Made by a program: the position numbers and the translations under genes. A stretch of 64,000 nucleotides of DNA, from NCBI RefSeq assembly GCF_024207115.1, contig NZ_CP100128.1:1612001-1676000 (forward strand), read 5' to 3'. This document shows positions 53,001 to 60,677 of the stretch, one piece after another (position 1 is the first letter of the stretch; each line of letters begins with the position of its first letter). The DNA is from Chromobacterium sp. IIBBL 290-4 (lineage in GTDB: Bacteria > Pseudomonadota > Gammaproteobacteria > Burkholderiales > Chromobacteriaceae). A model generated the notes under the pieces. The model was not told the origin of the DNA. It saw only the letters and a program-made list of their open reading frames with translations, and made no database searches.

Positions 53001-56000
53001 CCTTGCCGGAGAAGACCGGGACATTGTCGGTGCCGTGGATGGTGACGACGATGTCGTGGGTCGTGCCGTCCAGCGAGGTGACGGTGAAGTGCTCGTCGCG
53101 GGTTTCGCCGCTGCGCAGGTACTGCACCTTGCTGTTGTCGACGCTGTAGTGCCAGTTGCCGTCGGCCTGGATGGTCAGGGTGCCGAGCGTGTTCTGGGCC
53201 GGGGTGACGGTGGTCTTGAAACCGCTCTGGTCATGGTCGGCGTCGGTGGCGACGATCTGGCCGTCGAAGCCGAGCACGGCCTTGGCGTCGGTGGCGTTCT
53301 CATAGACGTCGCCGCTGTCCTTGCCGGAGAAGACCGGGGCATTGTCGGTGCCGTGGATGGTGACGACGATGTCGTGGGTCGTGCCGTCCAGCGAGGTGAC
53401 GGTGAAGTGCTCGTCGCGGGTTTCGCCGCTGCGCAGGTACTGCACCTTGCTGTTGTCGACGCTGTAGTGCCAGTTGCCGTCGGCCTGGATGGTCAGGGTG
53501 CCGAGCGTGCCCTGGGCCGGGGTGACGATGGTCTTGAAACCGCTCTGGTCATGGTCGGCGTCGGTGGCGACGATCTGGCCGTCGAAGCCGAGCACGGCCT
53601 TGGCGTCGGTGGCGTTCTCATAGACGTCGCCGCTGTCCTTGCCGGAGAAGACCGGGGCATTGTCGGTGCCGTGGATGGTGACGACGATGTCGTGGGTCGT
53701 GCCGTCCAGCGAGGTGACGGTGAAGTGCTCGTCGCGGGTTTCGCCGCTGCGCAGGTACTGCACCTTGCTGTTGTCGACGCTGTAGTGCCAGTTGCCGTCG
53801 GCCTGGATGGTCAGGGTGCCGAGCGTGCCCTGGGCCGGGGTGACGGTGGTCTTGAAACCGCTCTGGTCATGGTCGGCGTCGGTGGCGACGATCTGGCCGT
53901 CGAAGCCGAGCACGGCCTTGGCGTCGGTGGCGTTCTCATAGACGTCGCCGCTGTCCTTGCCGGAGAAGACCGGGACATTGTCGGTGCCGTGGATGGTGAC
54001 GACGATGTCGTGGGTCGTGCCGTCCAGCGAGGTGACGGTGAAGTGCTCGTCGCGGGTTTCGCCGCTGCGCAGGTACTGCACCTTGCTGTTGTCGACGCTG
54101 TAGTGCCAGTTGCCGTCGGCCTGGATGGTCAGGGTGCCGAGCGTGCCCTGGGCCGGGGTGACGGTGGTCTTGAAACCGCTCTGGTCATGGTCGGCGTCGG
54201 TGGCGACGATCTGGCCGTCGAAGCCGAGCACGGCCTTGGCGTCGGTGGCGTTCTCATAGACGTCGCCGCTGTCCTTGCCGGAGAAGACCGGGGCATTGTC
54301 GGTGCCGTGGATGGTGACGACGATGTCGTGGGTCGTGCCGTCCAGCGAGGTGACGGTGAAGTGCTCGTCGCGGGTTTCGCCGCTGCGCAGGTACTGCACC
54401 TTGCTGTTGTCGACGCTGTAGTGCCAGTTGCCGTCGGCCTGGATGGTCAGGGTGCCGAGCGTGCCCTGGGCCGGGGTGACGGTGGTCTTGAAACCGCTCT
54501 GGTCATGGTCGGCGTCGGTGGCGACGATCTGGCCGTCGAAGCCGAGCACGGCCTTGGCGTCGGTGGCGTTCTCATAGACGTCGCCGCTGTCCTTGCCGGA
54601 GAAGACCGGGACATTGTCGGTGCCGTGGATGGTGACGACGATGTCGTGGGTCGTGCCGTCCAGCGAGGTGACGGTGAAGTGCTCGTCGCGGGTTTCGCCG
54701 CTGCGCAGGTACTGCACCTTGCTGTTGTCGACGCTGTAGTGCCAGTTGCCGTCGGCCTGGATGGTCAGGGTGCCGAGCGTGCCCTGGGCCGGGGTGACGG
54801 TGGTCTTGAAACCGCTCTGGTCATGGTCGGCGTCGGTGGCGACGATCTGGCCGTCGAAGCCGAGCACGGCCTTGGCGTCGGTGGCGTTCTCATAGACGTC
54901 GCCGCTGTCCTTGCCGGAGAAGACCGGGACATTGTCGGTGCCGTGGATGGTGACGACGATGTCGTGGGTCGTGCCGTCCAGCGAGGTGACGGTGAAGTGC
55001 TCGTCGCGGGTTTCGCCGCTGCGCAGGTACTGCACCTTGCTGTTGTCGACGCTGTAGTGCCAGTTGCCGTCGGCCTGGATGGTCAGGGTGCCGAGCGTGC
55101 CCTGGGCCGGGGTGACGGTGGTCTTGAAACCGCTCTGGTCATGGTCGGCGTCGGTGGCGACGATCTGGCCGTCGAAGCCGAGCACGGCCTTGGCGTCGGT
55201 GGCGTTCTCATAGACGTCGCCGCTGTCCTTGCCGGAGAAGACCGGGGCATTGTCGGTGCCGTGGATGGTGACGACGATGTCGTGGGTCGTGCCGTCCAGC
55301 GAGGTGACGGTGAAGTGCTCGTCGCGGGTTTCGCCGCTGCGCAGGTACTGCACCTTGCTGTTGTCGACGCTGTAGTGCCAGTTGCCGTCGGCCTGGATGG
55401 TCAGGGTGCCGAGCGTGCCCTGGGCCGGGGTGACGGTGGTCTTGAAACCGCTCTGGTCATGGTCGGCGTCGGTGGCGACGATCTGGCCGTCGAAGCCGAG
55501 CACGGCCTTGGCGTCGGTGGCGTTCTCATAGACGTCGCCGCTGTCCTTGCCGGAGAAGACCGGGACATTGTCGGTGCCGTGGATGGTGACGACGATGTCG
55601 TGGGTCGTGCCGTCCAGCGAGGTGACGGTGAAGTGCTCGTCGCGGGTTTCGCCGCTGCGCAGGTACTGCACCTTGCTGTTGTCGACGCTGTAGTGCCAGT
55701 TGCCGTCGGCCTGGATGGTCAGGGTGCCGAGCGTGTTCTGGGCCGGGGTGACGGTGGTCTTGAAACCGCTCTGGTCATGGTCGGCGTCGGTGGCGACGAT
55801 CTGGCCGTCGAAGCCGAGCACGGCCTTGGCGTCGGTGGCGTTCTCATAGACGTCGCCGCTGTCCTTGCCGGAGAAGACCGGGGCATTGTCGGTGCCGTGG
55901 ATGGTGACGACGATGTCGTGGGTCGTGCCGTCCAGCGAGGTGACGGTGAAGTGCTCGTCGCGGGTTTCGCCGCTGCGCAGGTACTGCACCTTGCTGTTGT

Positions 56001-57139
56001 CGACGCTGTAGTGCCAGTTGCCGTCGGCCTGGATGGTCAGGGTGCCGAGCGTGTTCTGGGCCGGGGTGACGGTGGTCTTGAAACCGCTCTGGTCATGGTC
56101 GGCGTCGGTGGCGACGATCTGGCCGTCGAAGCCGAGCACGGCCTTGGCGTCGGTGGCGTTCTCATAGACGTCGCCGCTGTCCTTGCCGGAGAAGACCGGG
56201 GCATTGTCGGTGCCGTGGATGGTGACGACGATGTCGTGGGTCGTGCCGTCCAGCGAGGTGACGGTGAAGTGCTCGTCGCGGGTTTCGCCGCTGCGCAGGT
56301 ACTGCACCTTGCTGTTGTCGACGCTGTAGTGCCAGTTGCCGTCGGCCTGGATGGTCAGGGTGCCGAGCGTGCCCTGGGCCGGGGTGACGGTGGTCTTGAA
56401 ACCGCTCTGGTCATGGTCGGCGTCGGTGGCGACGATCTGGCCGTCGAAGCCGAGCACGGCCTTGGCGTCGGTGGCGTTCTCATAGACGTCGCCGCTGTCC
56501 TTGCCGGAGAAGACCGGGGCATTGTCGGTGCCGTGGATGGTGACGACGATGTCGTGGGTCGTGCCGTCCAGCGAGGTGACGGTGAAGTGCTCGTCGCGGG
56601 TTTCGCCGCTGCGCAGGTACTGCACCTTGCTGTTGTCGACGCTGTAGTGCCAGTTGCCGTCGGCCTGGATGGTCAGGGTGCCGAGCGTGCCCTGGGCCGG
56701 GGTGACGGTGGTCTTGAAACCGCTCTGGTCATGGTCGGCGTCGGTGGCGACGATCTGGCCGTCGAAGCCGAGCACGGCCTTGGCGTCGGTGGCGTTCTCA
56801 TAGACGTCGCCGCTGTCCTTGCCGGAGAAGACCGGGGCATTGTCGGTGCCGTGGATGGTGACGACGATGTCGTGGGTCGTGCCGTCCAGCGAGGTGACGG
56901 TGAAGTGCTCGTCGCGGGTTTCGCCGCTGCGCAGGTACTGCACCTTGCTGTTGTCGACGCTGTAGTGCCAGTTGCCGTCGGCCTGGATGGTCAGGGTGCC
57001 GAGCGTGCCCTGGGCCGGGGTGACGGTGGTCTTGAAACCGCTCTGGTCATGGTCGGCGTCGGTGGCGACGATCTGGCCGTCGAAGCCGAGCACGGCCTTG
57101 GCGTCGGTGGCGTTCTCATAGACGTCGCCGCTGTCCTTG
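45693..57139 (-). repeat. Array of 36 tandem 318-bp (106-residue) VCBS repeats
   Basis: The CCGGAGAAGACCGGG motif recurs every 318 bp from 45693 to 57140, apart from one unit of 317 bp (50145-50461). The total, 11,447 bp, equals 36 x 318 minus 1. Units differ at only a few positions: a Val/Ala choice at the unit boundary, Gly/Asn in PAQG/PAQN, His/Arg in DEHF/DERF, a silent GTG/GTA, and one Thr/Ile change seen in two units (near 48759 and 53528). Each unit ends VTIHGTDN and begins with [VA]PVFSGKDSG. Such identity implies recent expansion or gene conversion and makes assembly difficult. Confidence 0.95.
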
Positions 57140-58290
57140 CCGGAGAAGACCGGGGTGTCATTTGTGCCGACGATGGTGATGGTCACCGTGGAAGTGGTGC
57201 CATCCTTCGAAGCGACGGTGAAGGTCTCGACATGTTTTTCGCCTTCAGCCAAGGCTTGGACCTTGTCGCTGGCGTTATTGATGTCGAAGGTCCACTTGCC
57301 GTCGGCGCCGATCTTGAAGGTGCCGTAATCGTTGGTTTGGCTGCTGGCGACGAAGACCGCTTCGCCGGCGTCCTTGTCGGTGATGGTCAGGGTGCCGCTA
57401 GCCTGGCTCTGGTCGGCGGTGTCTTCTTTCACTTGGCCGGCGCCGGTGCTCAGTTCTGCCGGGTTATTGGTGCCGGTGACATGGATGGTGACGGTGGTTG
57501 TGGTGCCATCGTTCAAGGTGACGGTGATTTTGTCGTCGACCTTTTGGCCCTGGGTAAGCGCGTCGGCGCGGTTGTCCAGGGTGTAGGTCCATTTGCCCGT
57601 GGCATCCACGGTGAGGGAGCCGTACTCGCCTCTCAGGTTGCCGGACACAAAGCCTAGGGCGGGATTGTTGCTGTTGCTGGCCGTCAGCGCGCCGCTGGTG
57701 CTGGGCTGGGTTTGCTCGATTGCCGAACCGTCGCCGTTGCCGCCAATGACATTGGTGGCTTGGATAGCTTGTTCCGACAGCGGCAGGCGGGCATCGGCCG
57801 CATTGCCGCGGGCATCGTGAAGTTCAACCGCGGCATTCTGCGAGCTGTTCAATTGCAGCGGATTGATCGATTCGGCGATGCGGGCGACGCGGACGAAGGT
57901 GGAGCCGTCGTTGCCCGGGCCGGCGTCGTTCAGGCCGGCTGCGGCCGGTTCCAGATTGTCGAAGGGGTTGGGCTGGTTCGCGTCGGCGGGCGCATCCAAC
58001 GACGCGAGGATTTTTTTGGCTTCTTCCGTCAGCGCGGCAACCTGGCTTTCGTTGGCTTCAGCATTGTGGGGGCGCAGCAAGTCCTCGCTCAATTGCATCT
58101 GGCGGTTGCCGTCCAGCTCCACGATTTGGCCATCGCCGCGGGTGAAACGGATATCCGCTCCCTCTTCTAGCTGCAGGCGCTCTCCCGGCAGCAGGATGTC
58201 GCCTGCTTTCAGGATGCGGATTTTGCCGCTGGCATCAATTGCCTTGACTGTGCCGTGCAGAGAAAGAATTTGCCCTTGAACGTTGGCCAT
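49996..58290 (-). CDS. Giant RTX/VCBS adhesin with LapA-type retention module, N-terminal part
   Basis: A 2764-residue frame holding the true N-terminus. Residues 1-110 form a retention module (MANVQGQILSLHGTVKAIDA at the start), expected to plug LapE. EPAAAGLND at 114-122 contains an Ala-Ala-Ala-Gly site (116-119), the type of site cut by LapG. Two diverged VCBS-type domains follow (57150-57700), then about 22 near-identical 106-residue repeats. One missing base near 50157-50160 shifts the frame, and translation ends at 49996 after about 55 abnormal residues. If the base is restored, the full protein has 6026 residues. It should mediate attachment and biofilm formation. There is no cleavable Sec signal, as expected for type I export. 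Confidence 0.88.
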   Translation of the reverse strand: MANVQGQILSLHGTVKAIDASGKIRILKAGDILLPGERLQLEEGADIRFTRGDGQIVELDGNRQMQLSEDLLRPHNAEANESQVAALTEEAKKILASLDAPADANQPNPFDNLEPAAAGLNDAGPGNDGSTFVRVARIAESINPLQLNSSQNAAVELHDARGNAADARLPLSEQAIQATNVIGGNGDGSAIEQTQPSTSGALTASNSNNPALGFVSGNLRGEYGSLTVDATGKWTYTLDNRADALTQGQKVDDKITVTLNDGTTTTVTIHVTGTNNPAELSTGAGQVKEDTADQSQASGTLTITDKDAGEAVFVASSQTNDYGTFKIGADGKWTFDINNASDKVQALAEGEKHVETFTVASKDGTTSTVTITIVGTNDTPVFSGKDSGDVYENATDAKAVLGFDGQIVATDADHDQSGFKTTVTPAQGTLGTLTIQADGNWHYSVDNSKVQYLRSGETRDEHFTVTSLDGTTHDIVVTIHGTDNAPVFSGKDSGDVYENATDAKAVLGFDGQIVATDADHDQSGFKTTVTPAQGTLGTLTIQADGNWHYSVDNSKVQYLRSGETRDEHFTVTSLDGTTHDIVVTIHGTDNAPVFSGKDSGDVYENATDAKAVLGFDGQIVATDADHDQSGFKTTVTPAQGTLGTLTIQADGNWHYSVDNSKVQYLRSGETRDEHFTVTSLDGTTHDIVVTIHGTDNAPVFSGKDSGDVYENATDAKAVLGFDGQIVATDADHDQSGFKTTVTPAQNTLGTLTIQADGNWHYSVDNSKVQYLRSGETRDEHFTVTSLDGTTHDIVVTIHGTDNAPVFSGKDSGDVYENATDAKAVLGFDGQIVATDADHDQSGFKTTVTPAQNTLGTLTIQADGNWHYSVDNSKVQYLRSGETRDEHFTVTSLDGTTHDIVVTIHGTDNVPVFSGKDSGDVYENATDAKAVLGFDGQIVATDADHDQSGFKTTVTPAQGTLGTLTIQADGNWHYSVDNSKVQYLRSGETRDEHFTVTSLDGTTHDIVVTIHGTDNAPVFSGKDSGDVYENATDAKAVLGFDGQIVATDADHDQSGFKTTVTPAQGTLGTLTIQADGNWHYSVDNSKVQYLRSGETRDEHFTVTSLDGTTHDIVVTIHGTDNVPVFSGKDSGDVYENATDAKAVLGFDGQIVATDADHDQSGFKTTVTPAQGTLGTLTIQADGNWHYSVDNSKVQYLRSGETRDEHFTVTSLDGTTHDIVVTIHGTDNVPVFSGKDSGDVYENATDAKAVLGFDGQIVATDADHDQSGFKTTVTPAQGTLGTLTIQADGNWHYSVDNSKVQYLRSGETRDEHFTVTSLDGTTHDIVVTIHGTDNAPVFSGKDSGDVYENATDAKAVLGFDGQIVATDADHDQSGFKTTVTPAQGTLGTLTIQADGNWHYSVDNSKVQYLRSGETRDEHFTVTSLDGTTHDIVVTIHGTDNVPVFSGKDSGDVYENATDAKAVLGFDGQIVATDADHDQSGFKTTVTPAQGTLGTLTIQADGNWHYSVDNSKVQYLRSGETRDEHFTVTSLDGTTHDIVVTIHGTDNAPVFSGKDSGDVYENATDAKAVLGFDGQIVATDADHDQSGFKTIVTPAQGTLGTLTIQADGNWHYSVDNSKVQYLRSGETRDEHFTVTSLDGTTHDIVVTIHGTDNAPVFSGKDSGDVYENATDAKAVLGFDGQIVATDADHDQSGFKTTVTPAQNTLGTLTIQADGNWHYSVDNSKVQYLRSGETRDEHFTVTSLDGTTHDIVVTIHGTDNVPVFSGKDSGDVYENATDAKAVLGFDGQIVATDADHDQSGFKTTVTPAQGTLGTLTIQADGNWHYSVDNSKVQYLRSGETRDEHFTVTSLDGTTHDIVVTIHGTDNVPVFSGKDSGDVYENATDAKAVLGFDGQIVATDADHDQSGFKTTVTPAQNTLGTLTIQADGNWHYSVDNSKVQYLRSGETRDEHFTVTSLDGTTHDIVVTIHGTDNVPVFSGKDSGDVYENATDAKAVLGFDGQIVATDADHDQSGFKTTVTPAQGTLGTLTIQADGNWHYSVDNSKVQYLRSGETRDEHFTVTSLDGTTHDIVVTIHGTDNAPVFSGKDSGDVYENATDAKAVLGFDGQIVATDADHDQSGFKTTVTPAQGTLGTLTIQADGNWHYSVDNSKVQYLRSGETRDEHFTVTSLDGTTHDIVVTIHGTDNVPVFSGKDSGDVYENATDAKAVLGFDGQIVATDADHDQSGFKTTVTPAQGTLGTLTIQADGNWHYSVDNSKVQYLRSGETRDEHFTVTSLDGTTHDIVVTIHGTDNAPVFSGKDSGDVYENATDAKAVLGFDGQIVATDADHDQSGFKTTVTPAQGTLGTLTIQADGNWHYSVDNSKVQYLRSGETRDEHFTVTSLDGTTHDIVVTIHGTDNAPVFSGKDSGDVYENATDAKAVLGFDGQIVATDADHDQSGFKTTVTPAQGTLGTLTIQADGNWHYSVDNSKVQYLRSGETRDEHFTVTSLDGTTHDIVVTIHGTDNAPVFSGKDSGDVYENATDAKAVLGFDGQIVATDADHDQSGFKTTVTPAQNTLGTLTIQADGNWHYSVDNSKVQYLRSGETRDEHFTVTSLDGTTHDIVVTIHGTDNAPVFSGKDSGDVYENATDAKAVLGFDGQIVATDADHDQSGFKTTVTPAQGTLGTLTIQADGNWHYSVDNSKVQYLRSGETRDEHFTVTSLDGTTHDIVVTIHGTDNARSSPARTAATSMRTPPTPRPCSASTARSSPPTPTMTRAVSRPPSPRPRARSAP

Positions 58291-58566
58291 GACGGAACCT
58301 TCCTATGACATTTTTGTGATTTCAGCAGGATATAGTCTTTGGCAGGCGGGAAATATTGTACCGAAGCACAATACGATTTCATGCTGATCGGGTTTTTGCG
58401 GCGATGGCGTTTCGGAAATTTTTCTTAACTGTTTGAAAGAGAAGGAAAACTGGCAGAAGGAACAGTCTTGGCTATAACCGGAACTGGGGCAGCCTCTAAG
58501 CGTTTTCCGCAGGAGCGCGAGCATATCGCCAGACTGAAAGAGGCCATACAAGACAAGGAGCCTATC
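58291..58566. promoter_or_regulatory. Divergent intergenic region upstream of the adhesin
   Basis: A 276-bp non-coding stretch between the adhesin (minus) and a small membrane protein gene (plus). The half nearest the adhesin is AT-rich and holds the 20-bp inverted repeat at 58354-58373. Promoters for both genes are expected here; no convincing -35/-10 pair stands out. Confidence 0.5.
58354..58373. promoter_or_regulatory. Inverted repeat TATTGT-N8-ACAATA upstream of the adhesin
   Basis: TATTGTACCGAAGCACAATA has perfect 6-bp arms and a nearly symmetric core (TTGTAC CGAA GCACAA). It lies 64 bp upstream of the adhesin ATG, a position suited to an operator. The regulator could be the LuxR-type protein encoded after lapC or a FleQ-like factor, but nothing in the sequence proves it. 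Confidence 0.35.
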
Positions 58567-58884
58567 ATGGCGCTGTATCTGCTTTGCCTGGTTTTCTTTC
58601 TGACCGACATCGGCGCGCGGTTGGCCTTGCGCACGCGCTCCTGGCGGGTGGTGGAGTTGACCCTGGCGGCGGGCTTGATGCTGGCCTGGCTGTTGTACCC
58701 GCATCTGAGCGATTGGGCCGTTCCCTTGTTGCCGACCGAGCAAGGCATGCTCTATTACGCGGTGCTGGTGGGTTTGCAGCTGGGCTTGATGGATGCGGCG
58801 GTGCGCACCGGCTTCTGGCGTTGGCGCGAATATTACCGGCTGCAGCGCGCTGGCCAATCCCGCCACAGCGGCAAGCGATATTAA
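58567..58884 (+). CDS. Small membrane protein, unknown function
   Basis: A 105-residue protein with three predicted membrane helices (about residues 2-20, 27-45 and 56-75) and a basic C-terminal tail. No family is recognised. ATG at 58567 is chosen because AAGGAG lies 5 bp upstream and the first helix starts at once; an open frame runs back to 58468 without a ribosome-binding site. It is divergent from the adhesin gene. No link to adhesion is evident. Confidence 0.7.
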   Translation: MALYLLCLVFFLTDIGARLALRTRSWRVVELTLAAGLMLAWLLYPHLSDWAVPLLPTEQGMLYYAVLVGLQLGLMDAAVRTGFWRWREYYRLQRAGQSRHSGKRY

Positions 58885-59038
58885 GCTATATGCTTGACGC
58901 GTAAGGCCGCGGCAGGCAGACTGCGCGCACTCCCGCATCGCGCCTCTCCGGCGCAGCGGGCCATGCAGGGAAACGGATCGTCTCCGCGATGATCGGCTTC
59001 CCACTGATCTTTACTCGTTCTTTACAGGTACCGCCATC

Positions 59039-59236
59039 ATGGCATCGTTCTTTATTCTGTCGCGCCATTTGCTGCGCGATGTGCTCGGTTGCGAGCGCGC
59101 CGATTCCTATTCTTTAGATTCATCGTCGTTGTATCTTCCATCCGGTTATTCCGATCTTCCGGACGATTTCTCGCGCCGCGAAGCGCTATGGCAGCGGCAT
59201 TGGCAGATGCGGCTGGAGAAGGGGGGCGCATGTTGA
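59039..59236 (+). CDS. Possible small protein overlapping the GNAT gene start
   Basis: A 65-residue frame (MASFFILSRHLLRDVLGCER...) starting at ATG 59039 and ending 7 bp inside the GNAT gene. The N-terminus is amphipathic and the rest is charged and Ser/Tyr-rich, somewhat like short DUF3563-type proteins, but the match is weak. The stop-start overlap with the next gene supports a real, translationally coupled gene; the lack of a good ribosome-binding site argues against it. Confidence 0.4.
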   Translation: MASFFILSRHLLRDVLGCERADSYSLDSSSLYLPSGYSDLPDDFSRREALWQRHWQMRLEKGGAC

Positions 59237-60516
59237 TTTTGCCTTTGCAGTCGCCGCGCTTGATCTTGCGCGATTTCGTTGCGGACGATCGGGAACCCTA
59301 TGGCCGTTTGCGCGGCGGTTTGGCTTTCGGCCGCCATTACGCAGCGGCTGAAACCTCGCCGGCGTTCAGCGCGCAATTGTTGGAGCGCTTCATCGGCCAG
59401 CAGCAGTCGCCGCGCCGCGCCTGGCAACTGGCGGTGATCCGGCGCGATGACGGCAGGCTGATCGGTTCGGTGGGTTTGCGGCTGACCTTGTCGGACGGCG
59501 TGGCCAGTTTCGGCGCCGAGCTGGCCGAAGCGGCCTGGGGCCAGGGCTATGCCGAAGAGGCCGCCCGGTTGCTGCTGGATGCGGGCTTCAATCATCTGGG
59601 CGTCAACCGGGTGGAGGCTGACACGGCGGAGGGCAATGCCTCGGCCTTGCGCTTGGCTGGCCGGCTGGGTTTTGTGGCGGCGCCGGCGCGCGATGGTCGC
59701 GTGTCCTTGGCGCTCAGCCTGGGCATGTTGGGCGCGCAGAGCGAGTGGCGCATGCTGGGCGCGTCCAGTTCGCTGCGTCGCATCGACGGCGGCTGGCGAT
59801 TGCTGACGGCGGATCAGCCCGGTTTTTACTTCGGCAACGCTTTGCTGCTGGATCACGCGCCGGAACCCGGCAGCCGGCGCGAGTGGGAGCGGCGCATAGC
59901 CGCCGCTTTCGCCGACTATCCGGCCATCCGCCATCGCGTGCTGCAATGGCCCGTGGAGAAGTCGGCCGGCTTGGACGCGCATCAAGAGTGGTTGAGCGCC
60001 GGCTACCGCTACGATGAAACTATAGTGTTGCTGATGACGGGCGAAACCCTGCGCCCCGCGCCGCTCAGCCCATCCTTGACCATCCGCCCGCTGACCAGCG
60101 ACGAGGACTGGGCGCAATGGCAGCGCTTGTTTCTGGATACGCGCGAAGCGGAGCATCTGGAGGAGGATTATTTAACCTTCCTGGCCGGACATGAGCGGCG
60201 TTATCGACAGCTGGAGGCGGAAGGAAAAGGCCACACCTGGGGCGTGTTCGACGGCAGGGCGCTGCTCTCTTGCGCGGGTTTGTTTCTGCAACCGGGCCTG
60301 GGATGCGTGCAGCAAGTGGCCACGGCCGAGCATGTGCGTCGCCTGGGTTTGGCCAGCCAGTTGCTCATCCATATGGCGCAATGGGGTTTGCAACGCGCGC
60401 CGCGTCTCCTGGTGGCGGCCGATGCCCACTACCATGCGCTGCAGCTGTATCGCCAATTGGGTTTCGTCGACGCCGGCCGCGAGGCCTCGCTATGCTGGTG
60501 GTCTGGCCGGGCGTGA
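59230..60516 (+). CDS. Protein with two GNAT acetyltransferase domains
   Basis: A 428-residue protein with two GNAT folds in tandem. The first (about 1-160) is of the RimJ/RimL type: LQSPRLILRDFVADDREPYG, then AEAAWGQGYAEEAARLLLDA for acetyl-CoA binding and NRVEADTAEGNASALRLAGR. A poorly conserved middle (170-270) leads to a second domain (about 275-428) with VATAEHVRRLGLASQLLIHM and a final HALQLYRQLGFVDAGRE. Substrates are unknown. ATG at 59230 follows GGAGAAGGGGGG. Confidence 0.85.
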   Translation: MLILPLQSPRLILRDFVADDREPYGRLRGGLAFGRHYAAAETSPAFSAQLLERFIGQQQSPRRAWQLAVIRRDDGRLIGSVGLRLTLSDGVASFGAELAEAAWGQGYAEEAARLLLDAGFNHLGVNRVEADTAEGNASALRLAGRLGFVAAPARDGRVSLALSLGMLGAQSEWRMLGASSSLRRIDGGWRLLTADQPGFYFGNALLLDHAPEPGSRREWERRIAAAFADYPAIRHRVLQWPVEKSAGLDAHQEWLSAGYRYDETIVLLMTGETLRPAPLSPSLTIRPLTSDEDWAQWQRLFLDTREAEHLEEDYLTFLAGHERRYRQLEAEGKGHTWGVFDGRALLSCAGLFLQPGLGCVQQVATAEHVRRLGLASQLLIHMAQWGLQRAPRLLVAADAHYHALQLYRQLGFVDAGREASLCWWSGRA

Positions 60517-60677
60517 CCATTGATGCGCTAATTGCATGCGTCTATCGCTAAATAGCCAGTATTAACTTGACCTTGCGGGCTATCTGCAATGAAACTTGCT
60601 CATGCATGCCGTCGCAATATCCAGTGGCCGAAACAGGCCGCCATGCGCGGCTGACAGACTACTCAGGAGAGAGAAAG

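Noticed and set aside
45693..57139. CRISPR array or satellite DNA
   Set aside because: The 318-bp period has no spacers, is in frame with a coding sequence, and encodes a known VCBS-type adhesion domain.
45560..57657. Two very long plus-strand frames (1575 and 2494 residues) through the adhesin repeat region
   Set aside because: They are antisense to the adhesin, composed only of the mirrored repeat, and remain open because one stop-free repeat is copied 36 times. The minus-strand frame has a retention module, VCBS and RTX motifs, which the antisense frame lacks.
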